A stretch of 64,000 bases of DNA from Yunchengibacter salinarum (GCF_037658235.1 NZ_JBBJLN010000004.1:62001-126000); one strand, 5' to 3'; shown: positions 52,778-62,233, numbered from the stretch's first letter. Numbers and translations are program-made. The notes: generated from the letters alone by a model not told the origin.

Positions 52778-53593
52778 ATGAGCACGCCGGATTATATTGT
52801 CGATAGCCACTGCCACCTGAACTATGACGGTCTGAAGGATCAGGAAGCCGCGGTGGTGGAGCGCGCCCGCACCGCCGGGGTGGGCTGTATGCTGGCGATC
52901 AATACCAAGCTTGCCCAATATGACGAAATTCTGGGCCTGACAGAGCGATACGACGATGTGTTCGGCACAGTGGGCGTACACCCGCATGAAGCCGCCAATG
53001 AACCCGATATACCGCTGGATGCGCTGCTTGGTCGGGCGGAACCGCGCAAGATCGTGGGCATCGGGGAAACCGGGCTGGACTATTATTACGACAATGCGCC
53101 GCGCACCCTGCAGCAGACCAATTTCCGCACCCATATGGCGGCATCGCGGGAAACGGGGCTGCCGCTTATCGTTCATACGCGGGATGCGGACGAAGACTGT
53201 GTGCGAATTCTACGGGAAGAAAGCGCACGCGGCGCCTTTCCCGGCGTCATTCACTGCTTCACGGCCACGCGCTGGCTGGCGGAAGCGGCGCTGGACCTGG
53301 GCTTTTACATATCCATATCCGGCATCGTAACCTTCAAAAACGCCAAGGACCTGCAGGAAATCGTGCGCGATCTGCCGCTGGATCGACTGCTGGTGGAGAC
53401 GGACAGCCCGTTTCTGGCGCCCGTTCCCCACAGGGGCAAAAAGTGCGAGCCCGCCTTTGTGGTGGATACGGCGCGCTTTATCGCGGACCTGAAGGGCATC
53501 CCATTCGAAGAGCTGCGCGCGCGTACCACGGAAAATTTCTTTACGCTGTTCAACCGGATCACGCCGCCAGAAGGCGCGGGGCAGGCGGCATGA
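52778..53593 (+). CDS. tatD: TatD family metal-dependent hydrolase
   Basis: The 271-residue TIM-barrel hydrolase has the metal ligands in VDSHCHLNY, the Glu in GIGETGLDYYY, IVHTRDADED, VIHCFTAT and VETDSPFLAP. TatD proteins act as 3'-5' deoxyribonucleases in DNA quality control. The stop overlaps the next gene by four bases. Confidence 0.92.
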   Translation: MSTPDYIVDSHCHLNYDGLKDQEAAVVERARTAGVGCMLAINTKLAQYDEILGLTERYDDVFGTVGVHPHEAANEPDIPLDALLGRAEPRKIVGIGETGLDYYYDNAPRTLQQTNFRTHMAASRETGLPLIVHTRDADEDCVRILREESARGAFPGVIHCFTATRWLAEAALDLGFYISISGIVTFKNAKDLQEIVRDLPLDRLLVETDSPFLAPVPHRGKKCEPAFVVDTARFIADLKGIPFEELRARTTENFFTLFNRITPPEGAGQAA

Positions 53594-54354
53594 AAGTCAC
53601 CGTTCTGGGCTGCGGCACCTCCGGCGGCGTTCCCAAGGCGCCTGAATACTGGGGCCAGTGCGATCCCGCCAACCCCAGGAACCGCCGCAGCCGTGCCAGT
53701 GTCCATGTGACGGGCGCGGACGGCACATCCATCCTGTTCGACACCTCGCCCGATCTGCGCACCCAGGTTCTGGACAATGGCATCACACGGCTGGACGGCG
53801 TGTTTCTGACCCATGACCATGCGGATCATGTGCATGGCATTGACGATCTGCGCGGCTTTTTCCATGTCCGCGAAGGCGTGCCGGTGCCCGTTCACGGAAC
53901 GCGGGATACAATGGATGTGGTGACGGGCCGCTTCAATTATGTATTCCACAGCCAGACCGGCTATCCCGCCATTGCCGAAGCCCGCATCATCACGCCGGGC
54001 GAGCCGGTTTCGGTTGGCGACCTGACCGTCACCGCCTTCGAGCAACAGCACGGGCCGGTCATGTCGCTGGGGCTCAGAGTGGGCGATGTGGCCTATTCGA
54101 CGGATGTGGAGACCCTGCCTGAAAGTGCGTTCGAAGCCCTGGCTGGCGTGAAGGTGTGGATCGTGGATGCCCTGCGCCGGCGCCCCCATCCCACCCACGC
54201 CCACCTTGACCGCACGCTGGACTGGATCGCGCGGCTACGCCCCGAAAGGGCGATTTTGACCCATATGGACTGGTCCATGGATTATGACACACTCCGCCGG
54301 GAACTGCCGGACGGGGTGGAGCCGGGCTTTGACGGGCTGTGCGTAACCGTCTGA
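53590..54354 (+). CDS. MBL-fold metallo-hydrolase (PhnP-like)
   Basis: The 254-residue metallo-beta-lactamase-fold protein has GTSGGVPKAP at the start and the zinc motif LTHDHADHVHG; other ligand histidines are in QQHGPVMSL and LTHMDWSMDY. PhnP-type members are cyclic phosphodiesterases. It is a regular partner of tatD in alphaproteobacteria; the substrate is not known. Confidence 0.88.
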   Translation: MKVTVLGCGTSGGVPKAPEYWGQCDPANPRNRRSRASVHVTGADGTSILFDTSPDLRTQVLDNGITRLDGVFLTHDHADHVHGIDDLRGFFHVREGVPVPVHGTRDTMDVVTGRFNYVFHSQTGYPAIAEARIITPGEPVSVGDLTVTAFEQQHGPVMSLGLRVGDVAYSTDVETLPESAFEALAGVKVWIVDALRRRPHPTHAHLDRTLDWIARLRPERAILTHMDWSMDYDTLRRELPDGVEPGFDGLCVTV

Positions 54355-54460
54355 CCAAAGCACCCGGTGGGCCATGCGCCGATTGACCAGTGCTGGACGA
54401 TCCCCCTCAGGCAGCCTATCCTTTATATTACGCGCAGCACATGGATCAGACGGAAATGCC

Positions 54461-55222
54461 ATGACGGCCTGGAAACCAGATCAAAACCGGCCAGAGCAGG
54501 GGCCCAGCGTGCCTTCCCACGGACGGCTCGCGGGCGATGAGACAAAAGCACAAGGCCGCTGGACACGGCTGATCGTGCTGTTTCTGGCCGTATGCCTGCT
54601 TCTGTTCGGGCTTTCTCTGGCTTTTCCTTCAGACCGGGGGTTTGACGCCTATTTCGTGCGCGCACTTGTGATACTGGCCCTTTTTGGCGGCGCGGCGGTC
54701 TTCTGGTCCAGCAGCGGTGGCCGGCGCCTGATGGGCATGGCGGGCCTGTGGGCCGTGATTGTCATGACGACTTCCGGCTTTTATCTTTATCGTAGCGACT
54801 TTTCCACACGCTTCATGTCGGCACTGGACCCATCCGCGGTTATCACCGCACCGGACGGCGGCATGATCGTGCATCGGGGCGCCGATGGCCATTTCTGGCT
54901 GCGGGCGGAAATTGACGGCATTCCGCTACGCCTGATGGTGGATACGGGCGCCAGTAATGTGGTGCTGTCACCCACGGATGCACGGCGCATCGGCTTTGAC
55001 ATGTCCGCGCTCAGCTTCGATGGCAAAGCCGCCACGGCCAACGGCTTCGTAAAATTCGCCCGCGCACGGGTGGACAGACTGAAAGTGGGCAATGCCACCT
55101 TGAACGATATGGAAGTCACCATAAACGGCTCTGACATGAATGGATCACTGTTCGGCCTGAAAGCCCTGAACCATTTTTCCAGCTTCGAATTTCGCGGCGA
55201 AACACTCATCCTCAGGCCATGA
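54461..55222 (+). CDS. Membrane-anchored retropepsin-like aspartic protease (TIGR02281 type)
   Basis: The 253-residue protein has three hydrophobic segments in the first 125 residues and a C-terminal retropepsin-like domain with the active-site DTGASNVVLS, Asp161, and the later GLKALNHFSSFE typical of the family. Such proteins are presumed dimeric periplasmic aspartic proteases; targets are unknown. A frame opening at 54374 is possible, but ATG 54461 follows GGAAA. It lies 106 bp after the MBL gene. Confidence 0.82.
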   Translation: MTAWKPDQNRPEQGPSVPSHGRLAGDETKAQGRWTRLIVLFLAVCLLLFGLSLAFPSDRGFDAYFVRALVILALFGGAAVFWSSSGGRRLMGMAGLWAVIVMTTSGFYLYRSDFSTRFMSALDPSAVITAPDGGMIVHRGADGHFWLRAEIDGIPLRLMVDTGASNVVLSPTDARRIGFDMSALSFDGKAATANGFVKFARARVDRLKVGNATLNDMEVTINGSDMNGSLFGLKALNHFSSFEFRGETLILRP

Positions 55223-55497
55223 GCGCCGTGGTGCTTCCAGCCTTTAAAAGGATCGATCAGGCCATTGGAATAAAAGGGAAAAACTAACAATCTCTGTGCA
55301 CCCACAGGCACCTGAAGCGCCGCTTGCCATGGTTCCCGAAAAGAATGACGTTCGCGCCGGACAGATCCCTTAACAGTCCCATAATTTCCCATAATATAAA
55401 TTATGCGCCAAATCTGCTTAACCGAGAATCCGAAAAGGGCCGCCTACAGCCGCCTTGCGCCATTGAGAATTATTCCCCTCTCAGCCTGCCTCTCAGG
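55223..55497. other. AT-richer intergenic stretch without a gene
   Basis: These 275 bases are clearly richer in A and T than their surroundings, notably near 55370-55410. An AGCCTG/CAGGCT hairpin at 55482-55498 lacks a T run. No open frame in it is convincing. Confidence 0.5.
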
Positions 55498-55695
55498 CTA
55501 TCCTGAGCAATCCAGTCGACCTGATGCGCCAGATCTCTTGGCGCGCCCCTCCTTCACACCACGTTCAATCGCTTCATCGATCACCGCCATCGCTTCATCA
55601 TGGCTGATGATTTCCGCGCTTGCCTCACAGGCGGCAACCAGTTCTTCCAAGCTGTCGGGCCAATCCAGTTCGGGTATGTCGCTGCGATGTGCCAT
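55498..55695 (-). CDS. Small acidic protein, antitoxin-like
   Basis: A 65-residue protein beginning MAHRSDIPELDWPDSLEE, acidic in the middle and with the helix SHDEAMAVIDEAIERG. Its size and composition are like type II antitoxins, but I cannot place it in a family and no toxin gene is beside it. ATG 55695 follows GAGG; a TTG at 55713 is also in frame. It lies 51 bp after pncA on the same strand. Confidence 0.5.
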   Translation of the reverse strand: MAHRSDIPELDWPDSLEELVAACEASAEIISHDEAMAVIDEAIERGVKEGRAKRSGASGRLDCSG

Positions 55696-55746
55696 AACCT
55701 CAATCCTGCTCAAAAAAAACGCCTTAAAATTCTCTCCAATAGCCTG

Positions 55747-56346
55747 TCAGAGTAATTCTATCATCTTGCCGCCTTTATCGGCAATGCGACGCTTCATGGC
55801 CCCGTATGCTTCATCGTCCAGGGCGCGGATGCCGGGCTCCACAAGGCGCACATCAAACCCTTCCCTGAGGCCGTCCAGCGCGGTAAATCCCACGCATACG
55901 TCCCCGGCAAGGCCCACCAGATCAAGGCACATGGCTCCCTTTTCGCGCAAATAGCCGGAAAGCCCCGTGGCGCGGGCGTGATTATTGTCGAAAAAGGCGC
56001 TGTAACTGTCCACTTCCGGGTCCAGCCCCTTGCGGAAGATCGCCTCTATGGGGCGTGCATCCAGATCCTTGTGCAGCCGGGCGCCTTCACTGCCCTGAAC
56101 GCAGTGGTCCGGCCACAGGGTCTGCGGCTCTCCATGCAGCATGATTTCCTCGAACTGTGCACGCCCCTCATGGCTGGATGCGAAACTGCCATGGCCTTTC
56201 GGGTGCCAGTCCTGGCTAGCCACCACCAGATCATAATCGCCCATCAGCCGGTTGATCACCGGCACGATGGCGTCTCCATCCGGCACGGCGAGCGCGCCGC
56301 CGGGCATGAAGTCGTTCTGGACATCCACAATGACCAGTGTTTTCAT
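55747..56346 (-). CDS. pncA: Nicotinamidase
   Basis: PncA deamidates nicotinamide to nicotinate for NAD salvage. The catalytic triad is Asp8 (VDVQNDF), Lys106 (FRKG) and Cys151 (GDVCVGFT); the metal site is Asp46, His48 and His52 in SQDWHPKGHGSF. The 199 residues are typical. The start overlaps the stop of pncB by four bases, so the pair is translated together. Confidence 0.95.
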   Translation of the reverse strand: MKTLVIVDVQNDFMPGGALAVPDGDAIVPVINRLMGDYDLVVASQDWHPKGHGSFASSHEGRAQFEEIMLHGEPQTLWPDHCVQGSEGARLHKDLDARPIEAIFRKGLDPEVDSYSAFFDNNHARATGLSGYLREKGAMCLDLVGLAGDVCVGFTALDGLREGFDVRLVEPGIRALDDEAYGAMKRRIADKGGKMIELL

Positions 56347-57770
56347 TCCGTCCTCCTCATTGATCTGGCCAGATCGTCCCGCGCCTGTTTCAACCGCGGT
56401 GAAAGCCCCACCCTGTACAGGTGCGGGTTGTCGAACCGCTTATAGGCGTCATCCAGCCGGGCCAGGCGATCGGCGGCGCGGGCCTGCAAGGTCATCACAT
56501 CCGGCAGGGGGATCGTGACTTTCCCATCCGTCATCACCTTATGAAGAACAGGTTCCAACTTGTTGTTTCCAATGCATGTTCTTTTGTCCGGGTCCGTTGA
56601 ATGATCGAACCGTTTCGGCGGGTCTTCATCCGCCATCGCCACCCCGTCAAGGCCCAGCCAAACGCCATCTGGGTCGGTCAGGCGATAAACCTGCTTGCGA
56701 CCCGGCAGGGTGATCTTTTCCCGCGTCTCGGACAGTTTCAAGCAAGGGCGCGCATTCACCGCCACCAGTTTGTACACCCCGTCGAGCGCCCCGTCCGGCG
56801 CCCCGATGACCAGATTGGTACCCACGCCGAACAGGTCGATTGGCGCGCCCTGCTCCTTCAGGCTCTTGATGGTCGTCTCATCCAGCTTGTTGGAGGCGGC
56901 GATCTTCACACCCGGCAGGCCCGCATCATCCAGCATCCGCCGCGCGGAGCGGGACAGATAAGCCAGATCGCCGCTATCCAGCCGAATCCCCTTCAGGCGA
57001 TCACCACGGGCCGCCATCTCCTTGCCCACCCGAATGGCATTGGGCACGCCGCTTCTCAGGGTGTCATAGGTGTCTACCAACAGCACGCAATTGTCGGGGT
57101 GGGCTTTGGCGAAAGCCTGAAAGGCGGCCAGTTCGCTTTCATGAGCCTGTACGAAACTGTGCGCCATGGTTCCGGACAGCGGCAGGCCATAATCCTGCGC
57201 GGCCCGCACATTGCTGGTGCTGTCAAAACCGCCAATCACCGCCGCGCGCGCCGCATAATGGCCGCCGGGCCCCTGCGCCCGGCGCAGGCCGAAATCCGCC
57301 AGACCCGCCTGCCCCGCCGCCCGGCGCATACGGCTGGCCTTGGTGGCGATCAGGGTTTGATAATTGAGGATGTTGAGCAGCAGGGTCTCAACCAGTTGGG
57401 CTTCGATCAACGGCGCTTCCACCGTAAGCACGGGGCGACCGGGGAACACCACGTCTCCTTCGATCGCCGCGCGCACCGTGCCGGTAAAGCGAAACCCGGA
57501 CAGATAGCGAAGAAAGTCCGCATTCAGCCCCTGCTCCTTGAGAAAGGCGAGATCATCGGTCTCGAACCGCAACGTTTCCAGCGCTTTCAGGGCATCGTTC
57601 AGCCCGGCAAACAAAGCGTAGCCGCCACCAAAGGGGCAATCACGGAAAAAATAATCGAAAACGGCCCGATCATCGCTGCGCCCCGCCAGGAAATAGGCTT
57701 CCGCCATGGCCAGTTGATAGCGATCCGTATAAGTGCCTGTAAAATCGAACACACTGTCTCCTTCAGTCAT
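56343..57770 (-). CDS. pncB: Nicotinate phosphoribosyltransferase
   Basis: PncB joins nicotinate and PRPP to nicotinate mononucleotide. The 475-residue protein has TDRYQLAMAEAY at the N-terminus, GGFDSTSNVRAAQDYG, the active-site segment MAHSFVQAHESE and the GVGTNLVIGAPD phosphate-binding loop. The start MTEGDS at 57770 is chosen by family alignment; the frame opens to 57851 but those residues look like leader sequence. With pncA it completes the Preiss-Handler route from nicotinamide. Confidence 0.93.
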   Translation of the reverse strand: MTEGDSVFDFTGTYTDRYQLAMAEAYFLAGRSDDRAVFDYFFRDCPFGGGYALFAGLNDALKALETLRFETDDLAFLKEQGLNADFLRYLSGFRFTGTVRAAIEGDVVFPGRPVLTVEAPLIEAQLVETLLLNILNYQTLIATKASRMRRAAGQAGLADFGLRRAQGPGGHYAARAAVIGGFDSTSNVRAAQDYGLPLSGTMAHSFVQAHESELAAFQAFAKAHPDNCVLLVDTYDTLRSGVPNAIRVGKEMAARGDRLKGIRLDSGDLAYLSRSARRMLDDAGLPGVKIAASNKLDETTIKSLKEQGAPIDLFGVGTNLVIGAPDGALDGVYKLVAVNARPCLKLSETREKITLPGRKQVYRLTDPDGVWLGLDGVAMADEDPPKRFDHSTDPDKRTCIGNNKLEPVLHKVMTDGKVTIPLPDVMTLQARAADRLARLDDAYKRFDNPHLYRVGLSPRLKQARDDLARSMRRTE

Positions 57771-57874
57771 AACCGTCACATCGTGACCGAAAGCGGACCC
57801 TGCAACCCCCTTTGCCCATGCAGCACCTGCTGCTAAGAGAGAGCGGCACACCGATCACCTGAAAAGGCTGCCCC

Positions 57875-59068
57875 ATGCCCCCCACCAATACCAGACCCTT
57901 TTATGACGCGCTTATCATTGGCGGTGGCGCTGCCGGGCTGATGTGCGGGCTCAGCGCCGGGCGGCGTGGCAAGCGGGTCGCCATTCTGGAGCACAATGCC
58001 TCAGTCGGAGCGAAAATACTGATTTCCGGCGGCGGACGCTGCAATTTCACCAATCTGGACGTGGAACCGGGCCGCTTCATCAGCGGCAACCCCCATTTCG
58101 CCAAGTCGGCGCTGGCGCGCTATACGGCCTATGATTTCATGGGGTTTCTGGGGGAAGCCGGACTTGCCTGGCATGAAAAAACGCTGGGCCAACTGTTCTG
58201 TGACCAGAAATCCGGGGCGGTTGTAAAGGCGCTGACCGATGCCTGCGCAGCGGCAGGCGCGGAGCTGATCACCCGATGCGCGGTGAAAGCCGTGGCGACG
58301 AACGGGGACCAGGGCTACCGGGTGGAAACCGATCAGGGCGCGTTTCACGCACGGCAGCTTGTGGTTGCCAGCGGCGGGCTGTCCATCCCGAAAATGGGCG
58401 CCACCGGGCTCGCCTATGACATTGCCAGACAGTTTGACGTGCCAGTGGTGCCACCGGAACCGGCGCTGGTGCCCTTCACCTTTGATGATGCCACACGGGC
58501 AAAAACCGCGCCTCTGGCGGGTGTGGCCCAGCCATGCACGGCCCGCACGGGGAAAACCGGCTTTGTTGAAAACCTGCTGTTCACCCATCGCGGCCTGTCC
58601 GGCCCGGCCATATTGCAGATATCCAGCTATTGGCGGCCCGGTATGCCGGTGGTGCTGGACCTGCTTTCCGGCCAGGGGGACGCGGGCACCCTGCTCCAGA
58701 CCGCCCGCGCGGAGCGACCGGGGCAGGCAGTGTCCCGCGTCTTGTCCGAGCATATGCCCAAACGGCTCGCCGCCTTTCTGGCGGAGCCGGACCACCCCCT
58801 AGGGCAGCTTTCCAACAAGGCCATAGCCGCCCTTGCGGATCGCCTGCACCGCTGGCAGGTTATCCCCACCGGTACGGAGGGTTTCAAGAAAGCGGAAGTC
58901 ACCCGTGGCGGTGTGGATACCCACGCGCTGGACAGCCGGACCATGGCGGTGAAGGGCCGGGAAAGCCTTTATTTCATCGGTGAATGTGTGGATGTAACCG
59001 GCTGGCTGGGCGGATATAATTTCCAGTGGGCCTGGTCCAGTGGCTGGGCCGCGGCGCAGGCATTGTGA
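57875..59068 (+). CDS. BaiN/YhiN-type NAD(P)/FAD-dependent oxidoreductase
   Basis: The 397-residue HI0933-family flavoprotein has the FAD dinucleotide motif IIGGGAAGLMCGLSAG, the family mark ILISGGGRCNFTN, and a C-terminal GECVDVTGWLGGYNFQWAWSSG that closes the FAD site. Bile-acid reduction is known for one clostridial member; the role here is unknown. Divergent from pncB by 104 bp. Confidence 0.9.
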   Translation: MPPTNTRPFYDALIIGGGAAGLMCGLSAGRRGKRVAILEHNASVGAKILISGGGRCNFTNLDVEPGRFISGNPHFAKSALARYTAYDFMGFLGEAGLAWHEKTLGQLFCDQKSGAVVKALTDACAAAGAELITRCAVKAVATNGDQGYRVETDQGAFHARQLVVASGGLSIPKMGATGLAYDIARQFDVPVVPPEPALVPFTFDDATRAKTAPLAGVAQPCTARTGKTGFVENLLFTHRGLSGPAILQISSYWRPGMPVVLDLLSGQGDAGTLLQTARAERPGQAVSRVLSEHMPKRLAAFLAEPDHPLGQLSNKAIAALADRLHRWQVIPTGTEGFKKAEVTRGGVDTHALDSRTMAVKGRESLYFIGECVDVTGWLGGYNFQWAWSSGWAAAQAL

Positions 59069-59103
59069 AGCGCCCCACCCCGAACCCGCACAGGAGATCA
59101 ACC

Positions 59104-59487
59104 ATGCAACACCTGCCCTCGCTCAGGAAAACAGGCGGTGCGATGCTGGCCATTCTGGCGCTCAGCCTGCCCGCATTCGCCGGGGAAGCCCATGTGAAAG
59201 ACGCCGAGGTTACGGCCCGCGGCGGCACATGGAGCTTCAGCGTCACCATTCAGCACGACGATGAAGGCTGGTCCCATTATGCCGATCGCTATGAGATCGT
59301 CGGGCCGGGTGGTGAAGTCCTTGGCACGCGGGTGCTGCGCCATCCCCATAGCTCGAAGCCCTTTACCCGCTCTCTCGCCGGGGTCACCATTCCGGCGGAT
59401 GTGCGCGAAGTGACGGTTCGCGCACATGACAAGGTGCACGGGCTTGGCGGCGAAACACTGACCCTGACCCTGCCGGAGCCGGACTGA
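59104..59487 (+). CDS. Small exported protein of unknown function
   Basis: The 127-residue protein has a signal peptide (to about residue 25, ending PAFAG) and a compact beta-rich domain with VTIQHDDEGWSHYADRYE and VLRHPHSSKPFTRSL, both of which look conserved in character. I recall similar conserved hypothetical exported proteins in proteobacteria, but no function. It lies 35 bp after the BaiN-type gene. Confidence 0.7.
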   Translation: MQHLPSLRKTGGAMLAILALSLPAFAGEAHVKDAEVTARGGTWSFSVTIQHDDEGWSHYADRYEIVGPGGEVLGTRVLRHPHSSKPFTRSLAGVTIPADVREVTVRAHDKVHGLGGETLTLTLPEPD

Positions 59488-59578
59488 CACCCGCACCGAT
59501 CCGCGTTTTCCTGTCCGCCGCGCCTGAACGCATGGCCTTGTTATCCGCGCTGTCACGCGCTTTTTGCCGGAGAATTGA

Positions 59579-60385
59579 ATGAGTTCGCCCCTCGACCGAT
59601 TACGCGCCATCATGGCCGCACTGCGAGACCCGAAAACAGGCTGCCCGTGGGACGTGGAACAGAGCTTCGAAACCATTGCCCCCTATACGATCGAGGAAGC
59701 CTATGAGGTGGACGACGCCATTCGCGCCGGGGATTGGTCGGCCCTGAAGGACGAGCTCGGCGACTTGCTGCTACAGGTGGTGTTCCACAGCCGGATCGCG
59801 GAAGAAGCGGGGCTGTTCAGTTTTGATGACGTGGCCGAGGCCATTGCCCACAAAATGGTGCGTCGCCATCCCCATGTGTTCGGCGATGCCCCGATCCATA
59901 GCGCCGGCGCGCAATCAGCCAACTGGGAAGCGCAAAAGGAAGCGGAGCGCCAGGCCGTCGCGGATCGGGAAGGCCGCCGCCCATCCGCGCTGGATGGCGT
60001 GGCACCTGCCCTGCCCGCCCTGCTGCGCGCCCACAAGCTGCAAAAACGCGCCGCCCGCGTGGGGTTCGACTGGAACGACCCGGATGCGGTGCTGGACAAG
60101 ATCGCAGAAGAAGCGCGGGAATTGGCGGAAGCCCGCCATGACGGAGACCGGGACCACATAAGGGAGGAAATGGGCGATCTTCTCTTTGTTGTCGTCAATC
60201 TGGCCCGGCATCTGAAGCTGGACCCGGAAGAGGCCCTGCGCGGCGGCAACGCCAAGTTCGAGCGCCGCTTCCGCGCCATGGAGGACGCCATCGCCGAAGC
60301 GGGCGAAAGACCGGATGCGCTCAGTCTGGATCAGTTGGAAGAGGTCTGGCAGGCCGTGAAACGCCGGGAAAAAACACACATATAG
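59579..60385 (+). CDS. mazG: Nucleoside triphosphate pyrophosphohydrolase MazG
   Basis: MazG hydrolyses NTPs and dNTPs to monophosphates and pyrophosphate. The 268-residue protein has two MazG domains, each with an EExxE-type metal site: TIEEAYEV with ELGDLLLQV in the first and EEARELAEA with EMGDLLFVV in the second. The gene converges on hflX, a conserved neighbour. Confidence 0.95.
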   Translation: MSSPLDRLRAIMAALRDPKTGCPWDVEQSFETIAPYTIEEAYEVDDAIRAGDWSALKDELGDLLLQVVFHSRIAEEAGLFSFDDVAEAIAHKMVRRHPHVFGDAPIHSAGAQSANWEAQKEAERQAVADREGRRPSALDGVAPALPALLRAHKLQKRAARVGFDWNDPDAVLDKIAEEARELAEARHDGDRDHIREEMGDLLFVVVNLARHLKLDPEEALRGGNAKFERRFRAMEDAIAEAGERPDALSLDQLEEVWQAVKRREKTHI

Positions 60386-60425
60386 GGTGTTTCCATGACG
60401 CGGACGTGGCCGCAGGCGGCAGGGC

Positions 60426-61826
60426 TCAGTCCCTCGCGCCCGCCGCCAGCGCCGGGTGGCGCTTTTCAAAGCGCGCCCAGCGCACCGGGTCCAGCCGGGC
60501 TGTCATGTGAACGCCCGTGTCCGTCATGGCTTCATCCAGAATGCGGGCATTGGCCTTCAGCCAGCTTTGACTGGCGCCATCCTGAAACGGAATGGTCAGG
60601 CTGATGGTCACGTCATCCGCCGCAAGCGTGCCGTCCACCGCGGCGATCAGGTCTTCCACGCCCTCACCTGTCATGGCGGATAGCAGCACCCGATCCTGAT
60701 GGCGCTCCGCCTGCATGGCCAGTTCACGGCGTGTATCCCCGTCCATGCAGTCGGCCTTGTTGAATACCTCGATAATGGGCATGTCCGGGCTGTCCACATC
60801 CACACCGAGATCGGCCAGAACCGCGTTCACATCCGCCTTCTGCAATGCGCTGTCCGGGTGTGCGCCATCACGCACATGCAGGATCAGGTCCGCTTCCAGC
60901 ACTTCTTCCAGCGTGGCGCGGAAGGCGGCCACAAGCGTGGTGGGCAGGTCTGAAATAAAGCCGACCGTATCCGACAGGATCACCTTGCGCCCGCTGGGCA
61001 GTTCCAGGGCGCGCATGGTGGGGTCCAGCGTGGCGAACAGCATATCTTCCGCCATCACATCCGATTCCGTCAGGCGGTTGAACAGGGTGGATTTGCCCGC
61101 ATTGGTATAGCCCACCAGCGCCACCACGGGATACGGCGCCTGTTCCCGCTGCTTGCGGTGCAGCCCACGGGTCCGGGTGACCGTTTCAAGCTGGCGCTTG
61201 ATGCGGGTGATACGATCCTGAATCATGCGGCGATCCGCCTCGATCTGGGTTTCCCCCGGACCGCCAATAAAGCCAAGCCCGCCGCGCTGGCGCTCAAGGT
61301 GGGTCCATGACCGCACGAGCCGGCTTTTCTGATAGGTCAGATGGGCCAGCTCCACCTGCAATTCCCCCTCGCGGGTGCTGGCGCGCTCCCCGAAAATTTC
61401 CAGGATCAGGGCGGTGCGATCAATCACCTTGGTTTTCAGGCGCCGTTCCAGGTTGCGCTGCTGAATGGGGCTGAGGTCGCAGTCGAAGATCACCAGGTCG
61501 ATGCCGTCCGCCGCCACAAGGTCGGCCACGTCATCGCATTTGCCTGGCCCGATATAGCTGTCTGGCCGGATACGGGGAAGCGGCACGGTCTCCGCGCCCA
61601 CCAGGTGGATGTCAAGCGCTTGAGCCAGACCGATGGCCTCTTCCAGCCGTGCCTCCGGGCTGCGACCGCGCGTGGCGGTGCGGCGGTCTTTTTCGAACGG
61701 ATGCAACACCAGAACACGTTGCCCGCCTTCGCCCCCCAGAACGCCCCCACCTTCCGTGGACCAGCCTTCCTGGCCGTGGGCCTCCTCAATGCGTTGACGG
61801 GTTATGTCGGCATTGCCATCGCTCAA
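60426..61826 (-). CDS. hflX: Ribosome-associated GTPase HflX
   Basis: HflX splits stalled ribosomes and binds 50S subunits. The 466-residue protein has the N-terminal HflX domain (GPGKCDDVADLV), the coiled-coil GGLGFIGGPGETQIEADRR glycine-rich linker, and the G domain with VGYTNAGKSTLFN and FNKADC. The only start in register with the family is TTG at 61826, one base after the hfq stop, so translation is likely coupled to hfq. Confidence 0.95.
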   Translation of the reverse strand: MSDGNADITRQRIEEAHGQEGWSTEGGGVLGGEGGQRVLVLHPFEKDRRTATRGRSPEARLEEAIGLAQALDIHLVGAETVPLPRIRPDSYIGPGKCDDVADLVAADGIDLVIFDCDLSPIQQRNLERRLKTKVIDRTALILEIFGERASTREGELQVELAHLTYQKSRLVRSWTHLERQRGGLGFIGGPGETQIEADRRMIQDRITRIKRQLETVTRTRGLHRKQREQAPYPVVALVGYTNAGKSTLFNRLTESDVMAEDMLFATLDPTMRALELPSGRKVILSDTVGFISDLPTTLVAAFRATLEEVLEADLILHVRDGAHPDSALQKADVNAVLADLGVDVDSPDMPIIEVFNKADCMDGDTRRELAMQAERHQDRVLLSAMTGEGVEDLIAAVDGTLAADDVTISLTIPFQDGASQSWLKANARILDEAMTDTGVHMTARLDPVRWARFEKRHPALAAGARD

Positions 61827-61827
61827 A

Positions 61828-62076
61828 TCAGGACTCTTCCGGCTCTTTTTCCGGCTCGAAAAGCTGTACCGGGCCAGATGGCATCACAGTGGAAATGGCG
61901 TGCTTGTACACCAGCTGGGACACACCGTCCCGGCGCAGAAGCACGCAGAAATTGTCAAACCATGTGATCACGCCCTGAAGCTTAACCCCATTGACAAGAA
62001 ACACCGTTACCGGCGTCTTGGATTTGCGAACGGCGTTAAGGAATACATCCTGAAGGTTCTGGTTTTTATCTGACAT
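61828..62076 (-). CDS. hfq: RNA chaperone Hfq
   Basis: The 82-residue Sm-fold protein binds small RNAs and mRNAs. Sm1 includes VFLVNGVKLQGVITWFDNF with the conserved Asp, and Sm2 the YKHAIST motif of the proximal RNA site. ATG 62076 (MSDKNQNLQ) is the family start; a longer frame exists to 62145. The gene heads hfq-hflX. Confidence 0.98.
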   Translation of the reverse strand: MSDKNQNLQDVFLNAVRKSKTPVTVFLVNGVKLQGVITWFDNFCVLLRRDGVSQLVYKHAISTVMPSGPVQLFEPEKEPEES

Positions 62077-62233
62077 GCAGTGCCCAAACTTCTTGTTTCG
62101 CCGATTTTTCGGCTTGGTGTCCTCCCGGCGGTGATGCGACCGCAACCCGGCCCCACAACCACATGGACAGTTTATGACAAAGAAGATTGGACTTGGCTAA
62201 CATTTTTCAAGGCGGATATGGCATGTGCCTCTG

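Noticed and set aside
55711..55723. T-run as a terminator after pncA
   Set aside because: Eight T occur on the minus strand but no stem precedes them, and the small gene follows directly.
55403..55954. 183-codon plus-strand frame in the AT-richer pocket
   Set aside because: It runs antisense through the small gene and into pncA and has low-complexity Ser/Arg-rich composition, so it is not taken as a toxin or any other gene.
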